Shown here piece by piece: positions 47,631-56,729 of a DNA stretch of 64,000 nt. The position numbers and the translations under genes were made by a program. Source of the stretch: Escherichia coli DSM 30083 = JCM 1649 = ATCC 11775 (lineage in GTDB: Bacteria > Pseudomonadota > Gammaproteobacteria > Enterobacterales > Enterobacteriaceae). The DNA is taken from assembly GCF_003697165.2 (NCBI RefSeq), contig NZ_CP033092.2, positions 3,410,001 through 3,474,000 on the forward strand. The letters run 5' to 3'. Below the pieces are notes generated by a model. The model did no database searches, was not told where the DNA came from, and saw only the letters and a program-made list of their open reading frames with translations. Each line of letters begins with the position of its first letter. The first letter of the stretch is position 1.

Positions 47631-47646
47631 ACGCAACCGTTTTCCT
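47631..47646. promoter_or_regulatory. PurR operator of purEK
   Basis: ACGCAACCGTTTTCCT matches the PurR consensus ACGCAAACGTTTTCGT at 13 of 16 positions and lies about 70 bp upstream of purE, over the promoter (a TATTCT -10 element follows near 47663). Purine repression by PurR is known for purEK. Confidence 0.85.
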
Positions 47647-47717
47647 TGCACTCTTTCCGTGCTATTCTCTGTGCCCTCTAAAGCCGAGAGTTGTGCACCA
47701 CAGGAGTTTTAAGACGC

Positions 47718-48227
47718 ATGTCTTCCCGCAATAATCCGGCGCGTGTCGCCATCGTGATGGGGTCCAAAAGCGACTGGGCTACCATGCAGTTCGCCGCCGA
47801 AATCTTCGAAATCCTGAATGTCCCGCACCACGTTGAAGTGGTTTCTGCTCACCGCACCCCCGATAAACTGTTCAGCTTCGCCGAAAGCGCCGAAGAGAAC
47901 GGTTATCAGGTGATTATTGCGGGCGCAGGCGGCGCAGCGCACCTGCCTGGCATGATTGCCGCCAAAACGCTGGTGCCGGTGCTGGGCGTGCCAGTACAGA
48001 GCGCCGCACTGAGCGGTGTCGATAGCCTCTACTCCATCGTACAAATGCCGCGCGGCATTCCGGTGGGTACGCTGGCGATTGGTAAAGCTGGCGCGGCAAA
48101 CGCGGCGTTACTGGCAGCACAAATTCTTGCGACTCATGATAAAGAACTGCACCAGCGTCTGAATGAATGGCGCAAAGCACAAACTGATGAAGTGCTGGAA
48201 AACCCGGACCCGCGAGGTGCGGCATGA
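47718..48227 (+). CDS. purE: N5-carboxyaminoimidazole ribonucleotide mutase PurE
   Basis: PurE moves the carboxyl group of N5-CAIR to give CAIR in purine synthesis. The 169-residue product has VAIVMGSKSDW at the N-terminus, SAHRTPDK near 43 and AGAGGAAHLPGM near 70, the class I active-site segments. The ATG at 47718 follows CAGGAG; nine upstream in-frame codons are discarded. It overlaps purK by four bases. Confidence 0.98.
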   Translation: MSSRNNPARVAIVMGSKSDWATMQFAAEIFEILNVPHHVEVVSAHRTPDKLFSFAESAEENGYQVIIAGAGGAAHLPGMIAAKTLVPVLGVPVQSAALSGVDSLYSIVQMPRGIPVGTLAIGKAGAANAALLAAQILATHDKELHQRLNEWRKAQTDEVLENPDPRGAA

Positions 48228-49291
48228 AACAGGTTTGCGTCCTCGGTAACGGGCAGTTAGGCCGTATGCTGCGTCAGGCAGGCGAACCGTTAGGCATTGC
48301 TGTCTGGCCAGTCGGGCTGGACGCTGAACCGGCGGCGGTGCCTTTTCAACAAAGCGTGATTACCGCTGAGATAGAACGCTGGCCGGAAACCGCATTAACC
48401 CGCGAGCTGGCGCGCCATCCGGCCTTTGTGAACCGCGATGTGTTCCCGATTATTGCTGACCGTCTGACTCAGAAGCAGCTTTTCGATAAGCTCCACCTGC
48501 CGACCGCACCGTGGCAGTTACTTTCCGAACACAGCGAGTGGCCTGCGGTGTTTGATCGTTTAGGTGAGCTGGCGATTGTTAAACGTCGCACTGGTGGCTA
48601 TGACGGACGCGGTCAATGGCGTTTACGCGCCGATGAAACCGAACAGTTACCGGCTGAATGCTACGGCGAATGTATTGTCGAGCAGGGCATAAACTTCTCA
48701 GGTGAAGTGTCGCTGGTTGGCGCGCGCGGCTTTGATGGCAGCACCGTGTTTTATCCGCTGACGCATAACCTGCATCAGAACGGCATTTTGCGCACCAGCG
48801 TCGCTTTCCCGCAGGCCAATGCACAGCAACAGGCGCAAGCTGAAGAGATGTTGTCGGCGATTATGCAGGAGCTGAGCTATGTGGGCGTGATGGCGATGGA
48901 GTGTTTTGTCACGCCGCAAGGTCTGCTGATCAACGAACTGGCTCCGCGTGTGCATAACAGTGGGCACTGGACACAAAACGGTGCCAGCATCAGCCAGTTT
49001 GAGCTACATCTGCGGGCGATTACCGATCTGCCGTTACCGCAACCAGTAGTGAATAATCCGTCGGTGATGATCAATCTGATTGGTAGCGATCTGAATTATG
49101 ACTGGCTGAAACTGCCGCTTGTGCATCTGCACTGGTACGACAAAGAAGTCCGTCCGGGCCGTAAAGTGGGGCATTTGAATTTGACCGACAGCGACACATC
49201 GCGTCTGACCGCGACGCTGGAAGCCTTAATCCCACTGCTGCCGCCGGAGTATGCCAGCGGCGTGATGTGGGCGCAGAGCAAGTTCAGTTAA
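48224..49291 (+). CDS. purK: N5-carboxyaminoimidazole ribonucleotide synthase PurK
   Basis: PurK makes N5-CAIR from AIR, ATP and bicarbonate, feeding PurE. The 355-residue ATP-grasp enzyme shows LGNGQLGRML at the N-terminus, LAIVKRRTGGYDGRGQW near 120 and INELAPRVHNSGHWT near 240. Translation is coupled to purE by an ATGA overlap. Confidence 0.98.
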   Translation: MKQVCVLGNGQLGRMLRQAGEPLGIAVWPVGLDAEPAAVPFQQSVITAEIERWPETALTRELARHPAFVNRDVFPIIADRLTQKQLFDKLHLPTAPWQLLSEHSEWPAVFDRLGELAIVKRRTGGYDGRGQWRLRADETEQLPAECYGECIVEQGINFSGEVSLVGARGFDGSTVFYPLTHNLHQNGILRTSVAFPQANAQQQAQAEEMLSAIMQELSYVGVMAMECFVTPQGLLINELAPRVHNSGHWTQNGASISQFELHLRAITDLPLPQPVVNNPSVMINLIGSDLNYDWLKLPLVHLHWYDKEVRPGRKVGHLNLTDSDTSRLTATLEALIPLLPPEYASGVMWAQSKFS

Positions 49292-49334
49292 CCTGGTGCA
49301 CAAACCTGCTTAAAAGCTAATGCGCAAGCAGTTT

Positions 49335-49374
49335 TCCCCCTCACCCTAACCCTCTCCCCACAGGGGCGAGGGGA
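49335..49374. repeat. Intergenic palindromic repeat (boxC-like)
   Basis: CCCTCACCCTAACCCTCTCC followed by CCACAGGGGCGAGGGGA is the imperfect CT-rich palindrome found in many enterobacterial intergenic regions (boxC type). It lies between the convergent purK and carbamate kinase genes and may double as a transcription end. Confidence 0.7.
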
Positions 49375-49443
49375 CTGTCCGCGTTCTTATTTGGGGTTTG
49401 GAATCTTTCTCAGAGCCTTAATTCTTGCCAAATACCCCAATCA

Positions 49444-50337
49444 CTACAGCGAAATACAAGTCCCCGCTTCGCCCGCCAGCGTCTCTTCAATCCGCGATAA
49501 CGCCCCAATCCACGCGGGTTTACCACGGCTTCTGACATAACCACTCACCGCCGTTACCTTCGGCCCCATCGAACCATCGGCTTTGGCAAATGGCGCTAAC
49601 TCATCCGGTGTGGCACGGCGAATGGCACGTTGCTGCGGCGTTCCCCAGTTTTCATATACCGCATCAGCATCGGTGAGGATCACCAGTCCATCGGCATTAA
49701 TCTGCTCGGCGAGCAACGCAGCGGCGAGATCTTTATCAATCACCGCTTCACTCCCTGCCCCGTCTTCCGCCACAGGCACACCGCCGCCGCCACTGCAAAT
49801 CACCACATGCCCCTCTTTGAGCAACAACTCGATGGCTTCGCTGTCGAGAATTTTACGCGGTTGCGGAGACGCTACCACCCGGCGTAAATATTTACCATCA
49901 CGTTTCATCTGCCAGCCGTAAGCCGCTTCCAGTGCCTCTTGTTCTTCTGGCTGATAAACCGGACCAATAAATTTCTCTGGCTGTAAAAACGCCGGATCAT
50001 CAGGCGAAACCTCAATGCGCGTCAGCACCGTCGTGACAGGCGGCATCTGCGGCTGTGCGCTCAAGCCCTGCGCCAGCATATAGCCAATCATCCCCTGGCT
50101 TTCCGCCACCAGTACATCCAGCGGATACGGTTCTACCTCTTTCCACGCCAGATTCTGTAACGCCAGCAGCCCCACCTGCGGCCCGTTGCCGTGAACAATC
50201 GCCAGCCGATAAGAACGGGCCAGGCGCGCCAGCGCGGGTACAGCACTGGCAATATTGCGATATTGATTTTTTGCCGTCAGCGCCTCACCGCGCTGGAGTA
50301 AGGCGTTGCCCCCAAGAGCCACAACCAGTGTTTTCAT
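49444..50337 (-). CDS. ybcF: Catabolic carbamate kinase YbcF (AllK)
   Basis: A 297-residue carbamate kinase of the amino acid kinase fold: VVALGGNALLQRG at the N-terminus, VHGNGPQVG near 48, ICSGGGGVPV near 200 and GSMGPKV near 260. It turns carbamoyl phosphate and ADP into ATP, the energy-yielding last step of oxamate-linked allantoin catabolism, and has been called allK. The ATG at 50337 overlaps the ylbF stop; the 38-codon upstream extension is a shadow of ylbF. Confidence 0.93.
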   Translation of the reverse strand: MKTLVVALGGNALLQRGEALTAKNQYRNIASAVPALARLARSYRLAIVHGNGPQVGLLALQNLAWKEVEPYPLDVLVAESQGMIGYMLAQGLSAQPQMPPVTTVLTRIEVSPDDPAFLQPEKFIGPVYQPEEQEALEAAYGWQMKRDGKYLRRVVASPQPRKILDSEAIELLLKEGHVVICSGGGGVPVAEDGAGSEAVIDKDLAAALLAEQINADGLVILTDADAVYENWGTPQQRAIRRATPDELAPFAKADGSMGPKVTAVSGYVRSRGKPAWIGALSRIEETLAGEAGTCISL

Positions 50338-51149
50338 GGTTTCCCTTGTAATAATTGTTGGCCAAGCCAGAACCCCAGCAGCGTATCGGCCCCTGACGTA
50401 TGCCCCAGCGCCAGCAGCGAATCGATCGCCGCTGCGGTACGTTTCGGGCAACTCAGAGCATGAACAAAGTGCAGGAGTGGCGAGGCGAAATATCCTTGCG
50501 CGGCATAACGTAAATAACTGACGCTCACCGCAGTGGTAACGAGTTGAAGATTGTCGGAACAGGCAAAAAACGGGCGACCGGAGCGCGCATCTAAAGCGCC
50601 ATAATACCAGGCCGCCAGCAGCATTCCGCTCAGCGTGTCATCATGACTTGGCGTTAATCCGGGGCCTTTACCCAGCCAGTGCCGCCAGTCGGTCTTAACG
50701 CCATTGAGCGCGGCCTGAAAACAGTGACGAAACTGGCGTAATTCAGCAGGCAGCGGATCGCTTGCCGCCAATGCCAGTGGCCCGAAAAGCCCGGTTTCCT
50801 CCGCGCGTTGCATCCATGCAACGGCAAGCGGTTGAGGATGCGCAGGCGGCGTAATACGTAGCAAACAATAACGCTGTGGCTGTTTAACCGTGAAACGCCC
50901 GAGACGAATCCCTTGTGCCACAACCTGTGGTCGTTCATTGCCGCATAATCCACCGCATAACGCATCGAATTGCGCGCGGCGAAGCACCCATCCGCCGGGG
51001 CCGAAACCACTCCCCTGACGATGCAGCGTTAACAGTTCGCCGCTTTCCGTCATCAGGTTAATCGCCCGCCGCCACACTCCCGCTAACCGCCAGGACTGGC
51101 GATAATTCGGTGCGCTACGGCTGGCAAGTAGAGGATGGATGATCGTCAT
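50334..51149 (-). CDS. ylbF: DUF2877 protein YlbF (AllH, oxamate carbamoyltransferase subunit)
   Basis: A 271-residue protein with the DUF2877 signature GKGPGLTPSHDDTLSGML near 175 and LGHTSGADTLLGFWLG near the C-terminus. Together with FdrA and YlbE it is reported to form the oxamate carbamoyltransferase of E. coli (AllFGH). The ATG at 51149 is chosen by family length. It is coupled to ybcF (4-bp overlap) and 10 bp from ylbE, so fdrA-ylbE-ylbF-ybcF is one operon. Confidence 0.9.
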   Translation of the reverse strand: MTIIHPLLASRSAPNYRQSWRLAGVWRRAINLMTESGELLTLHRQGSGFGPGGWVLRRAQFDALCGGLCGNERPQVVAQGIRLGRFTVKQPQRYCLLRITPPAHPQPLAVAWMQRAEETGLFGPLALAASDPLPAELRQFRHCFQAALNGVKTDWRHWLGKGPGLTPSHDDTLSGMLLAAWYYGALDARSGRPFFACSDNLQLVTTAVSVSYLRYAAQGYFASPLLHFVHALSCPKRTAAAIDSLLALGHTSGADTLLGFWLGQQLLQGKP

Positions 51150-51159
51150 TGTGCGTTCC

Positions 51160-52419
51160 TCAACCAATCCCCATGCTTTCAGCCAGTGCTTCCAGCGCCT
51201 GTTCAAAGCACGCCAGCGGTGCCCGCACGGTGCCTGCGCCAATCTGCCCGATCCCCGCCTCTTTATGGGCGATACCGGTATTGATGAGTGGCGTAATGCC
51301 GGTTTCTACCACGCGACGAATGTCCAGCCCCAGGCACGCCCCCTGGAAATCCCAGCCGGGGATCTGCAATTGCATATTGCGTTCAAGGTAAATTTCCGCC
51401 ATCTCTTCAGATACCGCTCTGGCCGCTTCCATGCCACCCGCACCGACAAAGCGCGTTACGCCAGGTGCGGCGATCATTGCCGCACCTCCGATACCAAAGG
51501 TTTCGGTAATCGCGCTATCGCCCATATCCGGGTTCGCCTGCTCCTGCGAGAAGCCGGTGAAAAACAGACCTTGCGGAGTGTTTACAGGCGCCGTAAACCA
51601 GCGTTCACCCAGCCCGCTGACCCGAATCCCGAACATATTGCCGTTGCGGGTCATAGCCGTAACGATGCTGCCTGCGCGGATCATCGCGCCTGCATCCATC
51701 GCCGCCTTGCAGTAGGCCATCGCGAGGTTGAGGAAGAACTGATCGGTCACGCTGAGGAAATCCATCACTTCCGCAATGTGCTGTTTATCATGATCGAGGC
51801 GAGCAATTTGTGGAGCCAGCGCACGCATTAACAGTGCAGAGGAAGCAATATTGCGTTGATGGAACTCATCGCCCATGGTAATGCCCTGCGCCATCATTGC
51901 CGTGAGATCGATACCGCGCTCCATGCGCCCCAGCGCCGCGCTTAATACTGGCATTAACACATCGCGCATCCAGCGATGGCGAGTCAGGACATCTTCGCCG
52001 TAAGCGCCAAAACGCATCACTTTTCCGATACCTTCGTTGAGGTTGCAGTACGCCCGGTTGCCGTCGGTCACGTTCTCGACCACCAGCATCGGCATACTGG
52101 CAGAAGTAATGCCACCCATTGGCCCGACAGCATTCACATGGTGACAAGGAATGAAGTTCACTTCCCCCTGCTCCAGCATTGCCTGTGCCTGCGCTTCATC
52201 TTTCGCCCAGCCTTCGAACAGACATGCGCCCACGCACGCCCCTTTCATTGGCCCGGTCATCTCCTGCCAGCGCATTGGCGGCCCGGCGTGAAGCAGTGTT
52301 TTGCCCTTGTTTAGTTCGCTGATAAGTGAAGAAGCCGGTTGCACATCCAGCCAGTGTGGACGAGCGCGACGAATTTGTTCGATAACCGCAGCATTGGCTT
52401 GCGCCACTGATGTAAACAT
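51160..52419 (-). CDS. ylbE: DUF1116 protein YlbE (AllG, oxamate carbamoyltransferase subunit)
   Basis: A 419-residue DUF1116 protein (HAGPPMRWQEMTGPMKGA near 62, GDEFHQRNIASSALLMRAL near 190). In K-12 MG1655 the ylbE locus has been annotated as disrupted or split in some releases; here the frame is continuous. Reported partner of FdrA and YlbF in oxalurate cleavage to oxamate and carbamoyl phosphate. Spacing is 9 bp from fdrA and 10 bp to ylbF. Confidence 0.9.
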   Translation of the reverse strand: MFTSVAQANAAVIEQIRRARPHWLDVQPASSLISELNKGKTLLHAGPPMRWQEMTGPMKGACVGACLFEGWAKDEAQAQAMLEQGEVNFIPCHHVNAVGPMGGITSASMPMLVVENVTDGNRAYCNLNEGIGKVMRFGAYGEDVLTRHRWMRDVLMPVLSAALGRMERGIDLTAMMAQGITMGDEFHQRNIASSALLMRALAPQIARLDHDKQHIAEVMDFLSVTDQFFLNLAMAYCKAAMDAGAMIRAGSIVTAMTRNGNMFGIRVSGLGERWFTAPVNTPQGLFFTGFSQEQANPDMGDSAITETFGIGGAAMIAAPGVTRFVGAGGMEAARAVSEEMAEIYLERNMQLQIPGWDFQGACLGLDIRRVVETGITPLINTGIAHKEAGIGQIGAGTVRAPLACFEQALEALAESMGIG

Positions 52420-52428
52420 GGGAACCCC

Positions 52429-54096
52429 TTATTGCAAACGTTCTAATAAACGAGCCAGTTTTTTATTGCCGCCGGCGACTGGCGACCATTGGTAATGCAC
52501 AACCGGTTTGCTGGCGCTTTGTAGCTCCAGCGCAAAGCTGCGTAATCCGATGTTAATCACGGCGACGTTTTCCAGTAATGACGGTGTGTGTTGCTGTGTG
52601 GCTGACGGGAGCGGATGAATTAACGCCGCAGCCAGCAAGGTGGCTTCCGGTAGCGAACTCACTACCGCGATCCCCGCATCTTCCAGCGTGGCGATTTGCT
52701 GCGAGCGGCATTGCGGGTCACGTTCAGTGCCTGTCACCGTGGCAATGGCATACAGTGGTTGATTGTCTGAACGCGCGGCACAGGCTTTTTGCCAGGCGCT
52801 CACCAGCGAGGCGGCAGGATCGGCGGTCGCACCGAAGCCAATCACGACATCAAGCAGCAACACGCGCACTTGCGGTTTAGCGCCGAGATCGGCAATTAAC
52901 AGGTTGCGTAAGGTCGGGTCGATCATCGGATGGGGACGCCCGACGGTGTAAAAATCATCGCCCAGGTCGAGGATCTGATGTCCGTCGGCGTCCAGCATCA
53001 TGCCATGTTGATGGGTATCGTCGGCTTCCACGCCAAGGTGTCCGGCAAGTAATCCCGCCGCTTCAGCAGCCAGCGTACCGCCGGTATACAAACCGCAAAT
53101 AAATCCGCTGCTGACAGGCGCTATCGCGTTACGTCGCGCAGTGACGCGTGAAAGCAGACAAGCCAGACGAGCGGCCTCATCCAGCGAGGAGGCAAACCAG
53201 ACATTCTCGTCGCGGGCCACCGCCGGGGTATAACCTAAAAACAGCGCCACCGTCGGTTTGCCAGTTGCTTTCATGGCATTAACAATTTTCAGACGCACAG
53301 TTTCGGCAGGTGGTTTTGAAACAAATGCCAGCACTTCGCTTTTCTCGTCTGCACTGAGCATTTCCAGCGCCGTTAGCGCACTGATGCCGCCCACTTCACG
53401 GCTGAGATCGCGCCCGCCAAGACCAATCGCGTGAGTAATTCCCTCCCCTGCCAGCGCAATCTGTGAGCACAGCTCCTGAATCCCGGTACCGGAAGCGCCT
53501 ATGACGCCAATGTTGCCTTCCGGCATCACGTTAGCAAAAGCCAGCGGCGTGGCGGCAATCATCGACGTACCGCAGTCTGGCCCCATCACCAGCAAGCCTT
53601 TTTCCCGCGCGCGGGTTTTAAGTTGGATTTCATCTTCCAGCGTGACGTTATCGGAGAACATCATCACGTTGAGGTTGCGATCCAGCGCCTGGTTCGCCAG
53701 CTCCGCCGCATACTCACCAGCCACTGAAATCAGCGCCAGATTGGCATCGGGTAATTTCTGACTGGCACTGTCCCAGCGACGCACCTGCGTCAACGCCTGG
53801 CTGCTGCCTGAACCCTGCGCCAGTTGTTTTAGCGCCTCTTCAAGCTGCTGCATAACCGCCTGCGCGATCCCCGCATCCGCCGCTTCGCTACGAATTGCCA
53901 CGCAAATATCGTTCGGCGTGGCGTGATTAAAATCGTCATGCCAGAAACCTGTAGTATCTAATAACGCTTTATTGGCGGGCGTACCCATCATTACGGAAAC
54001 ATCATCAACATTTTCTGATTCGCTGAGTTTTCGTGAAATAATCATTAAACTGACCGAATCCTGAAAACACCCTTTTTTAATAAAGGCGTGGATCAT
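52429..54096 (-). CDS. fdrA: FdrA (AllF), succinyl-CoA-synthetase-like oxamate carbamoyltransferase subunit
   Basis: A 555-residue protein built from acyl-CoA synthetase (SucD/SucC-like) domains: a CoA-binding-like Rossmann segment near residues 195-215 (GNIGVIGASGTGIQEL) and a ligase-like domain with DVVIGFGATADPAAS near 420. The old name came from suppression of an FtsH mutant; the current view places it in oxamate carbamoyltransferase. The ATG at 54096 follows AAGGAG. It leads the four-gene operon, divergent from allD. Confidence 0.92.
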   Translation of the reverse strand: MIHAFIKKGCFQDSVSLMIISRKLSESENVDDVSVMMGTPANKALLDTTGFWHDDFNHATPNDICVAIRSEAADAGIAQAVMQQLEEALKQLAQGSGSSQALTQVRRWDSASQKLPDANLALISVAGEYAAELANQALDRNLNVMMFSDNVTLEDEIQLKTRAREKGLLVMGPDCGTSMIAATPLAFANVMPEGNIGVIGASGTGIQELCSQIALAGEGITHAIGLGGRDLSREVGGISALTALEMLSADEKSEVLAFVSKPPAETVRLKIVNAMKATGKPTVALFLGYTPAVARDENVWFASSLDEAARLACLLSRVTARRNAIAPVSSGFICGLYTGGTLAAEAAGLLAGHLGVEADDTHQHGMMLDADGHQILDLGDDFYTVGRPHPMIDPTLRNLLIADLGAKPQVRVLLLDVVIGFGATADPAASLVSAWQKACAARSDNQPLYAIATVTGTERDPQCRSQQIATLEDAGIAVVSSLPEATLLAAALIHPLPSATQQHTPSLLENVAVINIGLRSFALELQSASKPVVHYQWSPVAGGNKKLARLLERLQ

Positions 54097-54412
54097 AACA
54101 ACTCCTTAAAAATTGCACCCATGGCAATTGCACGAGCAGTGTTAATGTGGCGATTACGGTATCGATGACAACGAGTAAATAAGGTGATGAATATCACACA
54201 GGGATTATTAACAAAAGAATTCAAATAACCGCCGGGCTATTACGCGTTATTTTTTAATAAGCGTGGTTGTTTTAAAAACCAGGTTAAAAGCGAGCGGATT
54301 ATCAAATAAATTCTAACTATATTTTTTTGCCTGTCTGGATCACATAATCCAGATATTTTCCCTGTATGTTAATTGCAGTCATGCTTCACATCGTCGTTAA
54401 AAAGGAAGACAG
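54097..54412. promoter_or_regulatory. Divergent fdrA/allD control region
   Basis: A 316-bp AT-rich spacer with no gene. A CRP-like site is present at 54183-54198: GGTGA-TGAATA-TCACA, nine of ten key bases of TGTGA-N6-TCACA. In K-12 allDCE is activated by AllS under anaerobic allantoin growth; I could not fix an AllS site by eye. Confidence 0.6.
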
Positions 54413-55462
54413 ATGAAAATCAGTCGGGAAACACTCCACCAGCTAATCGAGAATAAACTCTGCCAGGCTGGGTTAAAACGTGAGCACGCTGCAACCGTGG
54501 CTGAAGTATTGGTTTACGCCGATGCCAGAGGGATCCACTCTCATGGCGCGGTGCGCGTTGAATACTACGCCGAACGCATTTCAAAAGGCGGCACCAACCG
54601 CGAACCGGAGTTTCGTCTTGAGGAAACCGGACCGTGCTCGGCAATTTTACATGCCGACAATGCCGCCGGACAGGTCGCAGCGAAAATGGGTATGGAACAT
54701 GCCATCAAAACCGCCCAGCAAAAAGGCGTTGCGGTGGTCGGTATCAGCCGGATGGGTCACAGCGGCGCAATCTCTTATTTTGTGCAGCAGGCAGCCCGCG
54801 CCGGATTAATTGGCATTTCGCTGTGCCAGTCCGATCCAATGGTGGTGCCGTTTGGCGGCGCGGAAATTTACTACGGCACTAACCCACTGGCCTTTGCCGC
54901 GCCGGGAGAAGGCGACGAGATCCTTACCTTTGATATGGCGACTACCGTACAGGCATGGGGAAAAGTGCTCGACGCCCGCTCGCGCAATATGTCTATCCCG
55001 GATACCTGGGCAGTCGATAAAAACGGTGCACCAACAACCGATCCGTTCGCGGTACATGCTCTGCTCCCCGCCGCTGGGCCGAAAGGGTATGGCCTGATGA
55101 TGATGATTGACGTCCTCTCAGGCGTCTTACTCGGCTTACCGTTCGGGCGACAGGTTAGTTCGATGTATGACGATTTACACGCCGGGCGTAATTTGGGGCA
55201 ATTACATATAGTTATTAACCCGAACTTTTTCTCCTCCAGCGAATTATTCCGTCAACATCTTAGCCAGACCATGCGCGAATTAAATACCATTACCCCCGCG
55301 CCCGGTTTTAATCAGGTTTATTATCCCGGACAGGATCAGGATATTAAACAACGAAAAGCCGCCGTCGAAGGCATCGAAATTGTTGATGATATTTACCAGT
55401 ATTTAATTTCCGACGCGCTTTATAACACGTCATACGAAACGAAAAATCCCTTTGCGCAATAA
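54413..55462 (+). CDS. allD: Ureidoglycolate dehydrogenase AllD
   Basis: AllD oxidises (S)-ureidoglycolate to oxalurate with NAD during anaerobic allantoin use. The 349-residue malate/L-lactate dehydrogenase-like (type 2) enzyme shows ADARGIHSHGAVRVEYY near 37, the GISRMGHSGAISYFV segment with the catalytic His near 116 and DMATTVQAWGK near 174. The start ATG follows AAAGGAAG. First gene of allDCE. Confidence 0.96.
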   Translation: MKISRETLHQLIENKLCQAGLKREHAATVAEVLVYADARGIHSHGAVRVEYYAERISKGGTNREPEFRLEETGPCSAILHADNAAGQVAAKMGMEHAIKTAQQKGVAVVGISRMGHSGAISYFVQQAARAGLIGISLCQSDPMVVPFGGAEIYYGTNPLAFAAPGEGDEILTFDMATTVQAWGKVLDARSRNMSIPDTWAVDKNGAPTTDPFAVHALLPAAGPKGYGLMMMIDVLSGVLLGLPFGRQVSSMYDDLHAGRNLGQLHIVINPNFFSSSELFRQHLSQTMRELNTITPAPGFNQVYYPGQDQDIKQRKAAVEGIEIVDDIYQYLISDALYNTSYETKNPFAQ

Positions 55463-55483
55463 TTATTGAGACAGGACTTTCTT

Positions 55484-56719
55484 ATGATTACACATTTCCG
55501 TCAAGCTATAGAAGAAACGCTGCCCTGGCTTTCCTCTTTTGGCGCTGACCCAGCGGGTGGGATGACCCGTTTACTTTATTCGCCGGAATGGCTGGAAACC
55601 CAGCAGCAGTTTAAAAAAAGAATGGCAGCAAGCGGGCTGGAAACACGTTTCGATGAAGTGGGGAATTTATACGGTCGCCTGAGTGGCACCGAATATCCAC
55701 AGGAAGTGGTTCTGAGCGGTTCGCATATCGATACCGTGGTTAACGGCGGTAACCTCGACGGGCAATTCGGTGCGCTGGCGGCGTGGCTGGCTATTGACTG
55801 GCTGAAAACGCAATACGGCGCGCCGTTACGTACGGTCGAAGTGGTGGCGATGGCAGAAGAAGAAGGCAGCCGCTTCCCGTATGTTTTCTGGGGCAGTAAA
55901 AATATTTTTGGGCTGGCGAATCCTGACGACGTGCGGAATATCTGTGATGCCAAAGGAAATAGTTTTGTCGATGCGATGAAGGCTTGCGGATTTACTCTGC
56001 CGAACGCCCCACTAACTCCGCGTCAGGATATTAAAGCCTTTGTCGAACTGCATATCGAACAGGGCTGTGTGCTGGAAAGTAATGGGCAATCAATTGGCGT
56101 GGTGAATGCAATTGTCGGGCAGCGTCGTTATACGGTGACGCTGAATGGCGAATCAAACCATGCAGGCACCACGCCGATGGGTTATCGTCGTGATACGGTT
56201 TACGCTTTCAGTCGCATTTGCCATCAGTCTGTCGAAAAAGCGAAAAAGATGGGCGACCCGCTGGTTCTGACCTTTGGCAAAGTAGAGCCGCGCCCGAATA
56301 CGGTGAATGTAGTGCCGGGTAAAACCACGTTCACCATTGATTGTCGTCATACCGACGCTACCGTGCTGCGCGATTTCACCCAACAGTTAGAAAACGACAT
56401 GCGGGCGATTTGCGATGAAATGGATATTGGTATTGATATCGATTTATGGATGGACGAAGAACCCGTGCCGATGAATAAGGAGCTGGTCGCCACCCTGACA
56501 GAATTGTGTGAAAGCGAAAAACTGAATTACCGGGTGATGCACAGTGGTGCCGGGCACGACGCGCAAATTTTCGCGCCTCGCGTGCCGACCTGCATGATTT
56601 TCATTCCCAGCATCAACGGGATCAGCCATAACCCGGCGGAACGCACCAATATTACCGACCTTGCCGAAGGGGTCAAAACGTTGGCACTCATGCTTTATCA
56701 ACTTGCCTGGCAGAAATAA
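55484..56719 (+). CDS. allC: Allantoate amidohydrolase AllC
   Basis: AllC hydrolyses allantoate to ureidoglycine, CO2 and ammonia. The 411-residue M20/hydantoinase-carbamoylase family enzyme has the metal motifs SGSHIDTVVNGGNLDGQFG near 80-98, AEEEGSRFPYVFWGS near 124 and HIEQG near 190, with a late His in GHDAQIF near 380. I took the ATG at 55484, matching the family; six upstream codons are open. It is 21 bp after allD. Confidence 0.96.
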   Translation: MITHFRQAIEETLPWLSSFGADPAGGMTRLLYSPEWLETQQQFKKRMAASGLETRFDEVGNLYGRLSGTEYPQEVVLSGSHIDTVVNGGNLDGQFGALAAWLAIDWLKTQYGAPLRTVEVVAMAEEEGSRFPYVFWGSKNIFGLANPDDVRNICDAKGNSFVDAMKACGFTLPNAPLTPRQDIKAFVELHIEQGCVLESNGQSIGVVNAIVGQRRYTVTLNGESNHAGTTPMGYRRDTVYAFSRICHQSVEKAKKMGDPLVLTFGKVEPRPNTVNVVPGKTTFTIDCRHTDATVLRDFTQQLENDMRAICDEMDIGIDIDLWMDEEPVPMNKELVATLTELCESEKLNYRVMHSGAGHDAQIFAPRVPTCMIFIPSINGISHNPAERTNITDLAEGVKTLALMLYQLAWQK

Positions 56720-56729
56720 GGAGTTATAA

